DNA of 64,000 nt, from assembly GCA_964460795.1 (NCBI GenBank), contig CAYWRU010000002.1:62001-126000 (forward strand), read 5' to 3'. The position numbers were made by a program, and so were the translations under genes. Below are positions 48,341 to 57,318 of the stretch, piece by piece (within the stretch, counting starts at the first letter, position 1; each line of letters opens with the position of its first letter). The notes under the pieces were generated by a model. It was not told the DNA's origin, did not search any database, and saw only the letters and a program-made list of their open reading frames with translations. This DNA is from CAZOOM01 sp964460795 (GTDB lineage Bacteria > Omnitrophota > Omnitrophia > Omnitrophales > Aquincolibacteriaceae).

Positions 48341-48688
48341 TTATTCCGGTACGATGTACTCAGGCTCCATAATCGGTGCAAAGTTTTTGGGAGCTGGAAC
48401 AAAGAAGGTCACGGTCTCGTACACTCCGACCATGGTCCTCATATAGGTGTAGAAAATGCCTTTGGGAATACCGCCCGCAAGGGCAATCGGCCAGCGTTTT
48501 TCTTCAGCCATTTGAGACGGCTGATAACCCAACTCCATCCATCCTGTGGTAATGTTGGAAATTCCCCGGCCAAGTTTCGACCACATATCGTCGTCGGCAA
48601 AGGCGTTAGAGGATTCGGACAAAGCGATTAGACTTGCGGTTAGAAGCGTCATAAAGGCAACGGTTCTAAAAAATGAGTTTCTCGACAT
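48341..48688 (-). CDS. Exosortase-system-associated protein, TIGR04073-like
   Basis: 115 residues with a signal peptide (FRTVAFMTLLTASLIALSESSNAFA). The mature part has WSKLGRGISNITTGWMELGYQP and a GIPKGIFYTYMRTMVGVYETVTFF segment, which match the small exported TIGR04073 family found in genomes with exosortase/PEP-CTERM systems. Function unknown. A terminator follows it, so it is probably transcribed alone or as the last gene of the rsmA run. Confidence 0.82.
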   Translation of the reverse strand: MSRNSFFRTVAFMTLLTASLIALSESSNAFADDDMWSKLGRGISNITTGWMELGYQPSQMAEEKRWPIALAGGIPKGIFYTYMRTMVGVYETVTFFVPAPKNFAPIMEPEYIVPE

Positions 48689-48712
48689 AAAAATCTCCGG
48701 CTTCTTGAGGGA

Positions 48713-49603
48713 TTAACCCCTTGCTTTTGAAGGATTTGCCTTTAATGCTTCGGCCAATTCTAAAAAATTCTTCAGAGTTAATTTTTCTCCCCGAATCCCC
48801 TCTTCCAGACCTGTTTTCTGAAGCGCATGATAGGCCGCCTCACGACTGGTCACTATTTTAGACGAGACGAGCAGCCCGGCTAAGGCCTTCCGGCGCTGGG
48901 AAAAAGCAATTTGGACGAGTTCAAAAAAGAACTTTTCCAAATCAGGTTTTAACCGGCGATCGGAAGAAAAAAGACATTCCACCACCGAGGACCGCACTTC
49001 AGGTTCAGGAGTAAAGCATCCTGGCGAGACATCAAAAAGCGCACTCATTCTTGCACTGTACTCCACGGCCACGGAAAGACGTCCATAATCGCGCGTGCCG
49101 GGTTTGGCTACAAGACGCTTCGCAACTTCTCGTTGCATCATGAGAATCGCTTTGGAAAGTTGCTCCCGATGTTCCAAAAGATGAAAGAGAATGGGCGCGG
49201 TAATGTAATAAGGCAAATTACTCACCACTTTGAAGTTCTTTACATCCGGAAATCGAGCGCGTGCAAACTCCGCCGCATTACATGAAAGAACATCCGCATG
49301 GATCCATTCTGCCTGCGCATCCGGATGCACTTGGGACTCGCGCCGCCGCTCCGCCCACTCCTGCTTCAAAATCTCGACAAACCGGATATCTTTCTCGATC
49401 GCAACCAGACGGACGGGTTGCTGAAGAAGTTCCCACGTCAAGGCACCGAGTCCTGGACCGATTTCCACAACAACTTCTCCGGACTGAAGATCCAGCGCCT
49501 GAACAATTTTACGCGCCACATTGGCATCAATCAGAAGATGCTGTCCTAAATGCCCGCGCACCCGGATCTGATATTTTTTAAGGAGTTCGATTTGGCTCAA
49601 CAT
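48713..49603 (-). CDS. rsmA: 16S rRNA dimethyladenosine transferase
   Basis: Methylates A1518 and A1519 of 16S rRNA in late 30S assembly. Seen: GQHLLIDANVARKIV, SAM motif VVVEIGPGLGALTWEL near residue 44, catalytic VVSNLPYYITAPIL near 130, MMQREVAKRLVAKPG and AFSQRRKALAGLL. 296 residues, slightly long. It follows pdxA with a short gap, part of the mfd-surA-pdxA-rsmA run; surA-pdxA-rsmA is a familiar bacterial order. Confidence 0.95.
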   Translation of the reverse strand: MLSQIELLKKYQIRVRGHLGQHLLIDANVARKIVQALDLQSGEVVVEIGPGLGALTWELLQQPVRLVAIEKDIRFVEILKQEWAERRRESQVHPDAQAEWIHADVLSCNAAEFARARFPDVKNFKVVSNLPYYITAPILFHLLEHREQLSKAILMMQREVAKRLVAKPGTRDYGRLSVAVEYSARMSALFDVSPGCFTPEPEVRSSVVECLFSSDRRLKPDLEKFFFELVQIAFSQRRKALAGLLVSSKIVTSREAAYHALQKTGLEEGIRGEKLTLKNFLELAEALKANPSKARG

Positions 49604-49622
49604 GACAATCGATTTCGTAACG

Positions 49623-50597
49623 TTAGGAGGGAATCAGTTGTTCTGCAAGATTCCACGCGGATAAAAAGGAAGAGGGGTCGGCCTTGCCTTGATACGCAAT
49701 ATCATGGGCCGTGCCATGATCCGGAGAGGTTCGGACAAACGGAAGTCCGAGGGTTAGGTTCACACCGTCCCGAAAAGCAATCATCTTAAACGGTGCCAAC
49801 CCTTGATCATGATACATACTAATTACCGCATCATAATGTCCTGTGTACGCTTCAAAAAAAACTTGGTCCGCTGAAAGAGGCCCCACAGCATGAATTCCTA
49901 AGGCTTGAGCTTTTCGTACGGCAGGACGAATCACTTTTTCATCTTCAGCACCCGTTTCTCGCCCATGAGGATTAACGCAGCAAACAGCCAAGCGCGGCTT
50001 CTGAATTCCAAAACGCTTTTTAAGAGCGTCCTTGGTCAGACAAATTTTTTCCAAGATAAGTTGAGAGGTCAAAAGCGACGCCACTTTGCGAAGCGGTTCA
50101 TGAATGGTCACGAGCGTCACTTTAAGCCGAGGGCTGGCAAACATCATGGCAAATTTTCTCACTCCGGCTTCATGCGCCAAATATTCTGTGTGCCCATGAA
50201 AATGCGGATCGATTAAACGCATTCCTGTTTTGTGGATGGGAGCAGTCACAATAGCATCCACGTCACCCCTCACCGCAGCCTGCGTGGCCTGACGAAGCGA
50301 CTCCATGGCCAAGGCCGCATTTCGGTACGTTACTTTTCCAGGATCAAAACCCGGAGGAATATTTTTTTTCTGCAGAGCCTCCGCCGTCACATCCACAAAC
50401 ATCAACTTTCCATTTTTAATCGATGTTTTAAAAGAGGGCGATTTGAGCCGCTCAAAAGGTGCAGAGGACCCAAAAAGAATATATTGGAAAGAGGAGCGAA
50501 GCGATTTTTTTTGGAGTGATTTCGCGATGATTTCCGGACCAATGCCGCCCGGATCTCCCAGGGTAAAAGCAATGACCGGCGTCCGAGTCTTGACCAC
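49623..50597 (-). CDS. pdxA: 4-hydroxythreonine-4-phosphate dehydrogenase
   Basis: NAD-dependent step of the DXP-dependent vitamin B6 pathway. Seen: AFTLGDPGGIGPEIIAKSL near the start, HFHGHTEYLAHEAGV with the metal His near residue 130, AVCCVNPHGRETGAEDE near 205, and MYHDQGLAPFKM with metal ligands near 265. 324 residues. Starts with GTG 50597, 3 bases after the surA-like stop. Normal length and motifs. Confidence 0.95.
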   Translation of the reverse strand: MVKTRTPVIAFTLGDPGGIGPEIIAKSLQKKSLRSSFQYILFGSSAPFERLKSPSFKTSIKNGKLMFVDVTAEALQKKNIPPGFDPGKVTYRNAALAMESLRQATQAAVRGDVDAIVTAPIHKTGMRLIDPHFHGHTEYLAHEAGVRKFAMMFASPRLKVTLVTIHEPLRKVASLLTSQLILEKICLTKDALKKRFGIQKPRLAVCCVNPHGRETGAEDEKVIRPAVRKAQALGIHAVGPLSADQVFFEAYTGHYDAVISMYHDQGLAPFKMIAFRDGVNLTLGLPFVRTSPDHGTAHDIAYQGKADPSSFLSAWNLAEQLIPS

Positions 50598-50600
50598 GAA

Positions 50601-51584
50601 TTAATTCCGGAGAGAAATGTAGGCTTCGTGTTTCAGATCTTCCATCCAGCTGTCAAAACGCGTTTTGGCCTTTTCGCGGTAAAGAAGATCGTAAACCTCA
50701 TTCCGGACGTCTTCAAACTTGCGGTCTTTACCTTCCACGCGGTCTTCTAGGCGAAAGAGGTGGTAACCCATCGGAGATTCAATGATTTCCGAGACTTCGC
50801 CTTTTTTCAGCTTAAAGATGACGCTGTCAATCACCGGAATCATAGCCCCTGGCTCAACCCAGTCAGCCAAACCTCCTTGGGTCGCCTGATAATCTTCGGA
50901 GTTTTTATTCGCAAGTTCCGCAAACCGCTCAGGAGTTTCGATGATTTTTTTTCGAATATCTTTCATCCGCCGGAGCGTATCTTCATCGGTCAGACCTTTT
51001 TCCCGGGCCTGATCATTTTTCTTCATGGTAATGGAGCGAACACGGACTTTGGTATGTTCTATAAAATCTGCGGCATGTTCTTTGTAATACGCCTCGACTT
51101 CCACCGGAGTCACAATCACACGGGAGCGCACTTCCATATCGTGAAGACGGCGGATCATCATTTGACGCTCTAAACGTTCTTTGACCGCAGAAAGCCTGAA
51201 TCCGCCCTGCTGCATAGCCGTCTCAAATTCGGATTCATCCTTAAATCTTTTTTTGAACTGCCCCATTTCCCGATCCAGCTCAGCTTCCTTAATTTCTATT
51301 TTCATTTCCTTGGCCTTCTGATAAACAAGACGGTCTTCAATTACTTGATTCAAAAGTTTATTGCGGGCTTCTTGAAATTGTTCGGCAAGCGTAGCGCCTT
51401 GATATTCTTTTTTCATCTGCTCATAAAGAGGACGAAGATAACTATCGAGTTCGCTTTGAGTGATCGCATCATCATTTACTACGGCCACTACGCGATCCAG
51501 GACTTGGCCTTCCGCATAAACGGCTTTCAAAGGAAAGAGGGCGAGTGAGATGAAAATAAAGATCCAAAGGGTAATCTGCTTCAT
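50601..51584 (-). CDS. surA: SurA/PpiC-type periplasmic peptidyl-prolyl isomerase
   Basis: 327 residues from ATG 51584, giving a good signal peptide (MKQITLWIFIFISLALFPL...VYA). A SurA-N domain begins RVVAVVNDDAITQSELD; the parvulin domain lies near residues 180-285 (VRSITMKKNDQ..., GGLADWVEPGAMIP, ESPMGYHLFRLED). It probably escorts outer-membrane proteins through the periplasm, in keeping with a diderm cell. A TTG start 11 codons upstream is possible but would spoil the signal peptide. Confidence 0.9.
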   Translation of the reverse strand: MKQITLWIFIFISLALFPLKAVYAEGQVLDRVVAVVNDDAITQSELDSYLRPLYEQMKKEYQGATLAEQFQEARNKLLNQVIEDRLVYQKAKEMKIEIKEAELDREMGQFKKRFKDESEFETAMQQGGFRLSAVKERLERQMMIRRLHDMEVRSRVIVTPVEVEAYYKEHAADFIEHTKVRVRSITMKKNDQAREKGLTDEDTLRRMKDIRKKIIETPERFAELANKNSEDYQATQGGLADWVEPGAMIPVIDSVIFKLKKGEVSEIIESPMGYHLFRLEDRVEGKDRKFEDVRNEVYDLLYREKAKTRFDSWMEDLKHEAYISLRN

Positions 51585-51671
51585 AGGGGGAGTATTGTAC
51601 TTGAAGCGCTCGGGCAATTCAAATGATATAACCCCATACTGAGTAAAAGGTTACGTTATGTTGCATAAGAG

Positions 51672-53594
51672 TCATCCGTGAACCTTATCGCTTCTTTTTG
51701 CTTGATGCTTTTCTTTTTGGATCGCCTCGCGCAGCATGCGGCAATAAAGATCAAAACCCACGGCATGGATGAATCCGCTTTGTTCATGACCGAGTAAATT
51801 GCCGGCTCCGCGAATCTCTAAATCCTCCAAAGCAATCTTGAATCCTGATCCCAATTCCGTAAAACGTTCCATGGCCCGCAGACGTTTGTCAGCGGTCGCC
51901 GTTAATACCGTTCGTTTAGGAAGTAAAAAGTAGGCAAAGGCCTGACGCTGCTCACGGTAACGTCCCACCCGGCCGCGAAGCTGATAAAGATCCGCAAGGC
52001 CGTACAAATCCGCACGATTCACCAAAATGGTGTTCACATTCGGGATATCAATTCCGGATTCAATAATGCTGGTTGAGATCAAACAATCCAACTGATGTTC
52101 CAAGAAACTTTTCATGACCGTCTCCAGGCTTTCCGGAGGCATCTGACCATGCGCCACCCCAAAACGAACCTTCGGGAGAATGGACTTTAAATGCTCATAG
52201 ATTTTTTCAATGGACTGGACCCGGTTATGCACAAAATAAATCTGCCCTCCCCGGTCAAGTTCCTGCTGAAAAGCCGAGCGGATCAGTTCATCATCAAAAT
52301 CACAGACTCGGGTTTCAACCGGAAGTCGATTGAGCGGAGCCGTCTGAAGCGCGGACATATCGCGAACTCCAACGAGCGACATATAAAGTGTCCGCGGAAT
52401 GGGTGTGGCTGTCATGGTCAACACATCCACCTGAGTGCGAAGATGTTTAAGCTTCTCTTTGTGACGGACTCCAAAACGCTGCTCTTCATCGATCACCACA
52501 AGTCCGAGATTTTTAAATTCTGTGTCCTTGGAAAGCAACCGGTGGGTACCGATCAAAATATCAATGCGTCCTTCGCGCGTGGCTTGAAGAATAGCAAGCT
52601 GTTCTTTACGAGTCCGAAAGCGGGAGATCCCTTCTACTTTCACGGGATAGGATTTCATCCGGTCCTTAAAAACCAGGTAATGCTGCTCAGCCAGAACGGT
52701 GGTGGGTACCAGCACTGCCACTTGCCGGCCGCCCGCGGTCACGGCTTTAAATGCGGCACGCATCGCAACTTCGGTTTTTCCATATCCCACATCCCCTGCA
52801 AGGAGCCGATCCATGGGATGGTCGGATTCCAAATCTTTTTTGACATCCTGGATAGCTTTGATTTGGTCCGGCGTAGCCGTAAAAGGAAACTCCGATTCAA
52901 ATTCACTTTGCCAAGCATGATCCTTGGGAGTAATAAATCCCTTTTCAAGGCTTCGCCGCGCCTGGATCTCCAGCATATCATGCGCAATATGATCGACAGC
53001 CTTGCGGGTCCGCTCCTTGATTCTTTCCCATTCTTTTCCATGAAGCTTAGTCAGTTTTGGCGCCTTACCTGCTCCCCCAATATAACGTTCCATGGGTTCG
53101 CGCGGATCCAGATAAAGGATCTCCTGTCCCGCATACTCAATCGCCAGATAGCGCCGCCGCTCTCCTTTGATTTGAAGCGGCTTCATCCCCAGATATTTTC
53201 CGATTCCAAATTTTAGATGCACCACATAATCGCCGCGCTCAAGATCCTTGGGATCAAGCACCGGCTGCTGACTTAAAAGCCGATCTTCAAGACGCCCCAT
53301 CTTTTTTTCAATGGATTTGGAAACAGGGATCAAGAAAACATCTTCCAGCGCGCCTAAGGATTCGCCGCTTTGCAGTGAAAAGGTGCGAAGCGATTCAATG
53401 GTGTCGCTGCGGAACTCAATACGAACCGGCTCACGAAAGGTCAGAGGATAGATATCGATGAGATTGCCGCGCTGGGAAAATTCTCCGGGGTGTGTGACAT
53501 ATTCCGCGAGCTGATAACCCAGTGAACCCAATTTTTCAATCAGCTCCTGCCGATCGAAAACATCTCCCGGATGAATTTTAAAAAGATGCATCAT
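51672..53594 (-). CDS. mfd: Short Mfd-type transcription-repair coupling translocase (both ends missing)
   Basis: 640 residues against ~1150 in normal Mfd. It begins within the UvrB-like part (HPGEFSQRGNLIDIYPL), jumps directly to the RNA-polymerase-interacting domain (GDYVVHLKFGIGKYLGM), then has the full translocase: LLAGDVGYGKTEVAMRA, IDEEQRFGVRHKE, TMTATPIPRTLYMS, QLRGRVGR. Domain D3 and the early UvrA-binding region are absent, and it stops after GFDLYCRMLREA, so the autoinhibitory D7 is missing. All motor motifs look intact. The upstream boundary is repeat DNA, so loss of the 5' end by repeat insertion is possible; a natural minimal Mfd is the alternative. Confidence 0.85.
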   Translation of the reverse strand: MMHLFKIHPGDVFDRQELIEKLGSLGYQLAEYVTHPGEFSQRGNLIDIYPLTFREPVRIEFRSDTIESLRTFSLQSGESLGALEDVFLIPVSKSIEKKMGRLEDRLLSQQPVLDPKDLERGDYVVHLKFGIGKYLGMKPLQIKGERRRYLAIEYAGQEILYLDPREPMERYIGGAGKAPKLTKLHGKEWERIKERTRKAVDHIAHDMLEIQARRSLEKGFITPKDHAWQSEFESEFPFTATPDQIKAIQDVKKDLESDHPMDRLLAGDVGYGKTEVAMRAAFKAVTAGGRQVAVLVPTTVLAEQHYLVFKDRMKSYPVKVEGISRFRTRKEQLAILQATREGRIDILIGTHRLLSKDTEFKNLGLVVIDEEQRFGVRHKEKLKHLRTQVDVLTMTATPIPRTLYMSLVGVRDMSALQTAPLNRLPVETRVCDFDDELIRSAFQQELDRGGQIYFVHNRVQSIEKIYEHLKSILPKVRFGVAHGQMPPESLETVMKSFLEHQLDCLISTSIIESGIDIPNVNTILVNRADLYGLADLYQLRGRVGRYREQRQAFAYFLLPKRTVLTATADKRLRAMERFTELGSGFKIALEDLEIRGAGNLLGHEQSGFIHAVGFDLYCRMLREAIQKEKHQAKRSDKVHG

Positions 53595-53599
53595 GCCTC

Positions 53600-53770
53600 T
53601 ATGAAAATTCGAAATCCGAATATCGAAATACGAAACAATTACGAATATCTAAATCCGAATATTCTAAACAATGCGTTTCGGTCATTTGAATTTGATACAT
53701 TTGATATTGTTTCGAATTTCGCCTGCCTGCCGGTCAGGCAGGGATTTCGCGCTTCGAATTTGATTAAGAT
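53600..53770. repeat. AT-rich AAATCCGAA-type repeat with CCTGCCTG palindrome
   Basis: AATTCGAAATCCGAATATCGAAATACGAAAC and its answering CAAATTCGAAGC/GTTTCGAATTTCG arms, enclosing CCTGCCTG-ccggt-CAGGCAGG near 53721-53741. Lies between mfd and the secreted unknown. Confidence 0.75.
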
Positions 53771-53775
53771 CCGCT

Positions 53776-54354
53776 TTACCACCAGCGCTTTTGATAATCC
53801 GATTGACTGCGCGGATCTCCCTGATAGGTTGGATTTTCTTCCCATTTTCTAATGTAGTCGATCGTAGAAGCCGGGGCATTGAGTTCACGGAGCACATTTT
53901 CCTGAGCGTAGAGGCATTTCTTTTCCGCTTCCTTTCCGGACCAAGTCATCAAATCGGGTTCATTACCAAACTGATTTTTCTGGGCATCATGATAAAGCTT
54001 GGAGTGATAACCATCATGCACAATGGTTCCCGCATACCAAAGCGCAGAGTGCTGCCAAGTGGCTTTCCCTACTTCATAAGTGGGCCGCTCATACTGTGCG
54101 CGCATACCGGAGCGTTCGGATTCTTTTATAATAGCAATGTAGGGTCGGATTTCTTGAAAACCGCGTGTAGGTTCAAGAAGCGTCAAGGATTCCCGGGTGC
54201 GTTTTAGAAATTCTGCCGAACCATGCACTTCAATGCCTGAGATTATTTCCTTTTCCTGCGTCGCTGCTAAAAGGGTCGAGGGAAAATGCAGGCAAGTCAC
54301 CACAGCCACAAGAACTGCAGAGCAGAGGTTTTTGCTTCGTTTAAAAGACGTCAT
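53776..54354 (-). CDS. Exported protein of unknown function with HDxxH-like motif
   Basis: 192 residues from ATG 54354 (MTSFKRSKNLCSAVL), preceded by AAGGGA. A signal peptide ends near LLAATQ. The mature part has WYAGTIVHDGYHSKLYHD and KEAEKKCLYAQENVLREL, whose His, Asp and Glu residues suggest a small metal-dependent enzyme fold, but I do not recognise the family. It lies downstream of the aminotransferase with a 52-base gap. Confidence 0.75.
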   Translation of the reverse strand: MTSFKRSKNLCSAVLVAVVTCLHFPSTLLAATQEKEIISGIEVHGSAEFLKRTRESLTLLEPTRGFQEIRPYIAIIKESERSGMRAQYERPTYEVGKATWQHSALWYAGTIVHDGYHSKLYHDAQKNQFGNEPDLMTWSGKEAEKKCLYAQENVLRELNAPASTIDYIRKWEENPTYQGDPRSQSDYQKRWW

Positions 54355-54406
54355 GATGCGTCCCTTATCAGAAATCAGGATGAATGCAGAAGAGAAAAAT
54401 CGAAAT

Positions 54407-55594
54407 TTACTTCTTGAGCCAGGCAGCAATGCGTGTCGCTGCTTCCGCAAGTTTGGCATCTGAGGTGGCAAAACTCATGCGGATATGTGCGTCACTGCCA
54501 AAGGGTTTTCCGGGAACCACCGCCACATGGGCTTCCGTCAACAGCTTATCACTGAAGGTCAGAGAATCCATGCCCGTTTTGGAAATATCCACAAACAGAT
54601 AAAAAGCACCCTGGGGCTTGAACGGAACCATCCCCGGGATGGCTCGAATTTGATCATAAAAGGAGGTGCGGCGCTTCTCAAAAACAACTTTCATGTCCGC
54701 AGCAGATTGCTCTCCCTGATTCAAAGCCGCCGTTCCACCCGCTTGCGCAAATGACGTCGGATTCGAGGTAGAATGACTTTGAACACTGCCCACTGCCACC
54801 GCTAATTCTTTGGTTGGACATGCTGCATAGCCCAGCCGCCAGCCGGTCATGGAATACGCCTTGCTCATGCCATTGATAACTACGGTGCGATGCGCCATTT
54901 CAGCATCCAGCGAGGCAATGGACACGTGAGAAAGTCCGTCAAAAATTAATTTTTCATAGATCTCATCACTCAATACCACAAGGCCGGGATGCTCCTTAAC
55001 CACCGCAGCAAGCGCCATCAAATCTTCGCGGGAATAAATCGCGCCTGTGGGATTGGAGGGTGAATTTAAAATCAAAACTTTGGATTTGGATGTTAAGGCG
55101 CGCTTGAGCTGAGCAGCCGTGATTTTAAATCCCGAAGATTGTTGGGTTTCCAGGATCACGCTTTTTCCGCCGAGAACAGTCACCATTTCCGGATAGCTGA
55201 GCCAGTAAGGAGCGGGAATTAAGACTTCGTCGCCGGCATCCAAAAGCGCGAAGAGGACATTAAAAATCGCGTGCTTGGCACCGGTTCCTACCACAATTTG
55301 GTCTGGAGCGTAAGTGAGACCTTGATCGCGGACAAGTTTTGCGGCAATGGCTTTACGAAGTTCAAGCGTTCCGGTCACCGGGGTATATTTGGTGTCGCCT
55401 GCCTGAAGGGCCTTGATCGCAGCGTCTTTGATAAAAGAAGGGGTGTCAAAGTCCGGTTCACCCGCGCTGAGAGAAATGACCGGTTTTCCTTGCGAGGCCA
55501 TCTCTTTCGCTTTCGCGGCAATAGCCAGCGTCACCGAAGGAGCAACGGATTTAACCCGCGCCGAAAGCGCAGGTTTAAAATCAGCTGTTGTCAT
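54407..55594 (-). CDS. aspC: Aspectate-family class I aminotransferase (aspartate aminotransferase)
   Basis: PLP enzyme, probably aspartate/oxaloacetate transamination (family Ib). 395 residues from ATG 55594 (MTTADFKPALSARVKSVAPS); the in-frame extension upstream is only the Lys-rich tail of rplQ read in another frame. Seen: LSAGEPDFDTP near residue 37, NSPSNPTGAIYS near 170, SDEIYEKLIF near 200 and the PLP-lysine motif MSKAYSMTGWRLGY near 235. It overlaps the rplQ stop by 14 bases, so it is the last gene of the ribosomal operon here, which is unusual. The exact substrate is inferred from family only. Confidence 0.92.
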   Translation of the reverse strand: MTTADFKPALSARVKSVAPSVTLAIAAKAKEMASQGKPVISLSAGEPDFDTPSFIKDAAIKALQAGDTKYTPVTGTLELRKAIAAKLVRDQGLTYAPDQIVVGTGAKHAIFNVLFALLDAGDEVLIPAPYWLSYPEMVTVLGGKSVILETQQSSGFKITAAQLKRALTSKSKVLILNSPSNPTGAIYSREDLMALAAVVKEHPGLVVLSDEIYEKLIFDGLSHVSIASLDAEMAHRTVVINGMSKAYSMTGWRLGYAACPTKELAVAVGSVQSHSTSNPTSFAQAGGTAALNQGEQSAADMKVVFEKRRTSFYDQIRAIPGMVPFKPQGAFYLFVDISKTGMDSLTFSDKLLTEAHVAVVPGKPFGSDAHIRMSFATSDAKLAEAATRIAAWLKK

Positions 55595-56174
55595 CACCTT
55601 TGAGGAATTTGCGGAGGGTGCCAAGGAACCCACCTTTCTTTTCGGTTTCTTTCTTGGTCTCCGAGGGTTCTTCACCCTTTTTCTTAGGAGAACCTTCCGA
55701 ATCAGAGGCCTTTTCTTCTTTCGCGGCTTTGGACTTCTTTTCAACCTTTGTCTCTTCAATCGCAGGGCTCTTTGTTTTTTTGGCCGCTTTTTTCTTGGTC
55801 TTTGCCGGCTCATCAATCTGCTCGGTAAATTCCAAAAGCGCCACATCCCCTGCGTCTCCGGGACGAAATTCATCAAGCCTCATCACCCGAGTGTATCCAC
55901 CCTGACGGGATTTAAAATGAGGAGCAATCCGTTTGATCAATCGATCGGCTGTTTCCGGATCGCCTAAATGCGAGATCAAAAGACGTCTCGCTTGGAGGTC
56001 TCCCCGCTTGGCAATCTGCACCATTCGATCCGCCACCGCGCTCGTTGCTTTGGCGCGCGTGACCGTGGTTCGAATCCGTTTATGAATCACCAGAGCCCGC
56101 ACCAAATTACGGAGGAGGGCCTTTCGATGACCTGTTTTGACACCTAATTTTTTCTTTCTTCTTCCGTGTCGCAT
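55581..56174 (-). CDS. rplQ: Ribosomal protein L17 with a long acidic/basic C-terminal tail
   Basis: 197 residues, whereas L17 is usually ~115-130. The core is normal (RHGRRKKKLGVKTGHRKALL, NLVRALVIHKRIRTTVTRAK). After about residue 120 comes a low-complexity Lys/Glu/Ser tail (KKKAAKKTK, KKKGEEPSETKKE) ending GFLGTLRKFLKGDD. Such tails occur in some lineages; role unknown. Follows rpoA as in most bacteria. Confidence 0.95.
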   Translation of the reverse strand: MRHGRRKKKLGVKTGHRKALLRNLVRALVIHKRIRTTVTRAKATSAVADRMVQIAKRGDLQARRLLISHLGDPETADRLIKRIAPHFKSRQGGYTRVMRLDEFRPGDAGDVALLEFTEQIDEPAKTKKKAAKKTKSPAIEETKVEKKSKAAKEEKASDSEGSPKKKGEEPSETKKETEKKGGFLGTLRKFLKGDDNS

Positions 56175-56208
56175 GACGTCCTGCTTCTTTTCTTACCGCG
56201 TTTGGGCT

Positions 56209-57276
56209 TTAGGATGCACTGGAAGCTGAATTTTCAGCCGGCTCTTCGGGAGGTGTGGTCTCCGCAGCTGCTGCTGGAGCCGATTCCGTTTCGCCTTTTT
56301 TCTTTTTGTGAATACGATCATCGATATTCATTCCGAGGTGAAGACCCATAGGAGTCAAAATGCTCTCAATCTCGGAAAGCGACTTTTTGCCGAAGTTTTT
56401 ATATTTCAGCATTTGGGCTTCTGTTTTTCCAACAAGATCCCCGATAGACTTGATGCTGGCAGCTTCCAAACAATTTGCACTGCGCACTGAAAGTTCCAGT
56501 TCGCTGATCGGTTTGGCAATGAGTTCCTTGAAAGCAACGTCTTCTTCTTCCTCGTCTTCTTCCTCGACCGGTATCTCGCCGTAATTGACGAAGATATCTA
56601 AGTGCCGATACAGAATGTTGGAAGCATAGAGAAGGCATTGTTCTGGATCCATAGCGCCATTGGTCCAAACTTCCAGGATCAACTTATCATAGTCCGTCAT
56701 CTGGCCGACGCGAGTGTCTTCCACCGCATAATTCACTTTCACCACCGGTGAAAAGAGAGAATCAATTGCAATGGTTCCGATGACATCGCCTTCAGCTTTG
56801 TTACGCTCGGCCGGAAGATATCCGCGTCCGCGACCCACTTCCAACTCCAGCTTGAGCGGGACATCTTTGGTTAAGTGACAAATAATCTGATCTGGATTCA
56901 CCACGGTCACGCTTCCGTCAGTTTTAAGATCTGACGCTTTGACCGGTCCTTTTTTATGGGCATCGATGTGAATTTTTTTGGGATTTTTCCCTTCATATCT
57001 CAAGACAACCTTTTTGAGGTTGAGTACGATCTGGGCACCATCTTCAGCCACACCATCGAGTGTGGAGAATTCGTGCAGCATCCCCTCAATCTTGATCTTC
57101 GTAATGGCGGCGCCATCAATCGAAGAGATCAGCACGCGGCGGAGCGCGTTGCCAATGGTCGCTCCGTAGCCCCGTTCAAAAGGCTCGGCCACAAATTTTC
57201 CGTACGTCTGGGTCAAAGTAGTCTTATCCACTTCAAGCCGTTTCGGCATTTCAAATGTCTTCCAACGAATCCCCAT
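56209..57276 (-). CDS. rpoA: RNA polymerase alpha subunit
   Basis: 355 residues. N-terminal dimerisation domain with FVAEPFERGYGATIGNALRR; an acidic linker (EEEDEEEEDV) near residue 240; C-terminal domain LSVRSANCLEAASIKSIGDL...LKYKNFGKKSLSEI that contacts UP elements and activators. A Pro/Ala/Glu-rich tail of ~25 residues follows. Sits between rpsD and rplQ. Confidence 0.97.
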   Translation of the reverse strand: MGIRWKTFEMPKRLEVDKTTLTQTYGKFVAEPFERGYGATIGNALRRVLISSIDGAAITKIKIEGMLHEFSTLDGVAEDGAQIVLNLKKVVLRYEGKNPKKIHIDAHKKGPVKASDLKTDGSVTVVNPDQIICHLTKDVPLKLELEVGRGRGYLPAERNKAEGDVIGTIAIDSLFSPVVKVNYAVEDTRVGQMTDYDKLILEVWTNGAMDPEQCLLYASNILYRHLDIFVNYGEIPVEEEDEEEEDVAFKELIAKPISELELSVRSANCLEAASIKSIGDLVGKTEAQMLKYKNFGKKSLSEIESILTPMGLHLGMNIDDRIHKKKKGETESAPAAAAETTPPEEPAENSASSAS

Positions 57277-57318
57277 TTTGTTCCTCCTTAGAACAGTCGC
57301 AAAAAAACAGCGCTCTGA

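Noticed and set aside
53571..53852. Plus-strand 93-codon frame opposite the start of mfd and the repeat region.
   Set aside because: The sequence (KIRNPNIEIRNN-type) is a translation of AT-rich repeat DNA plus antisense of neighbouring genes, without a ribosome site.
55595..55876. 94-residue Lys/Arg-rich N-terminal extension of the aminotransferase.
   Set aside because: It is the rplQ tail read in another frame; the family start matches ATG 55594.
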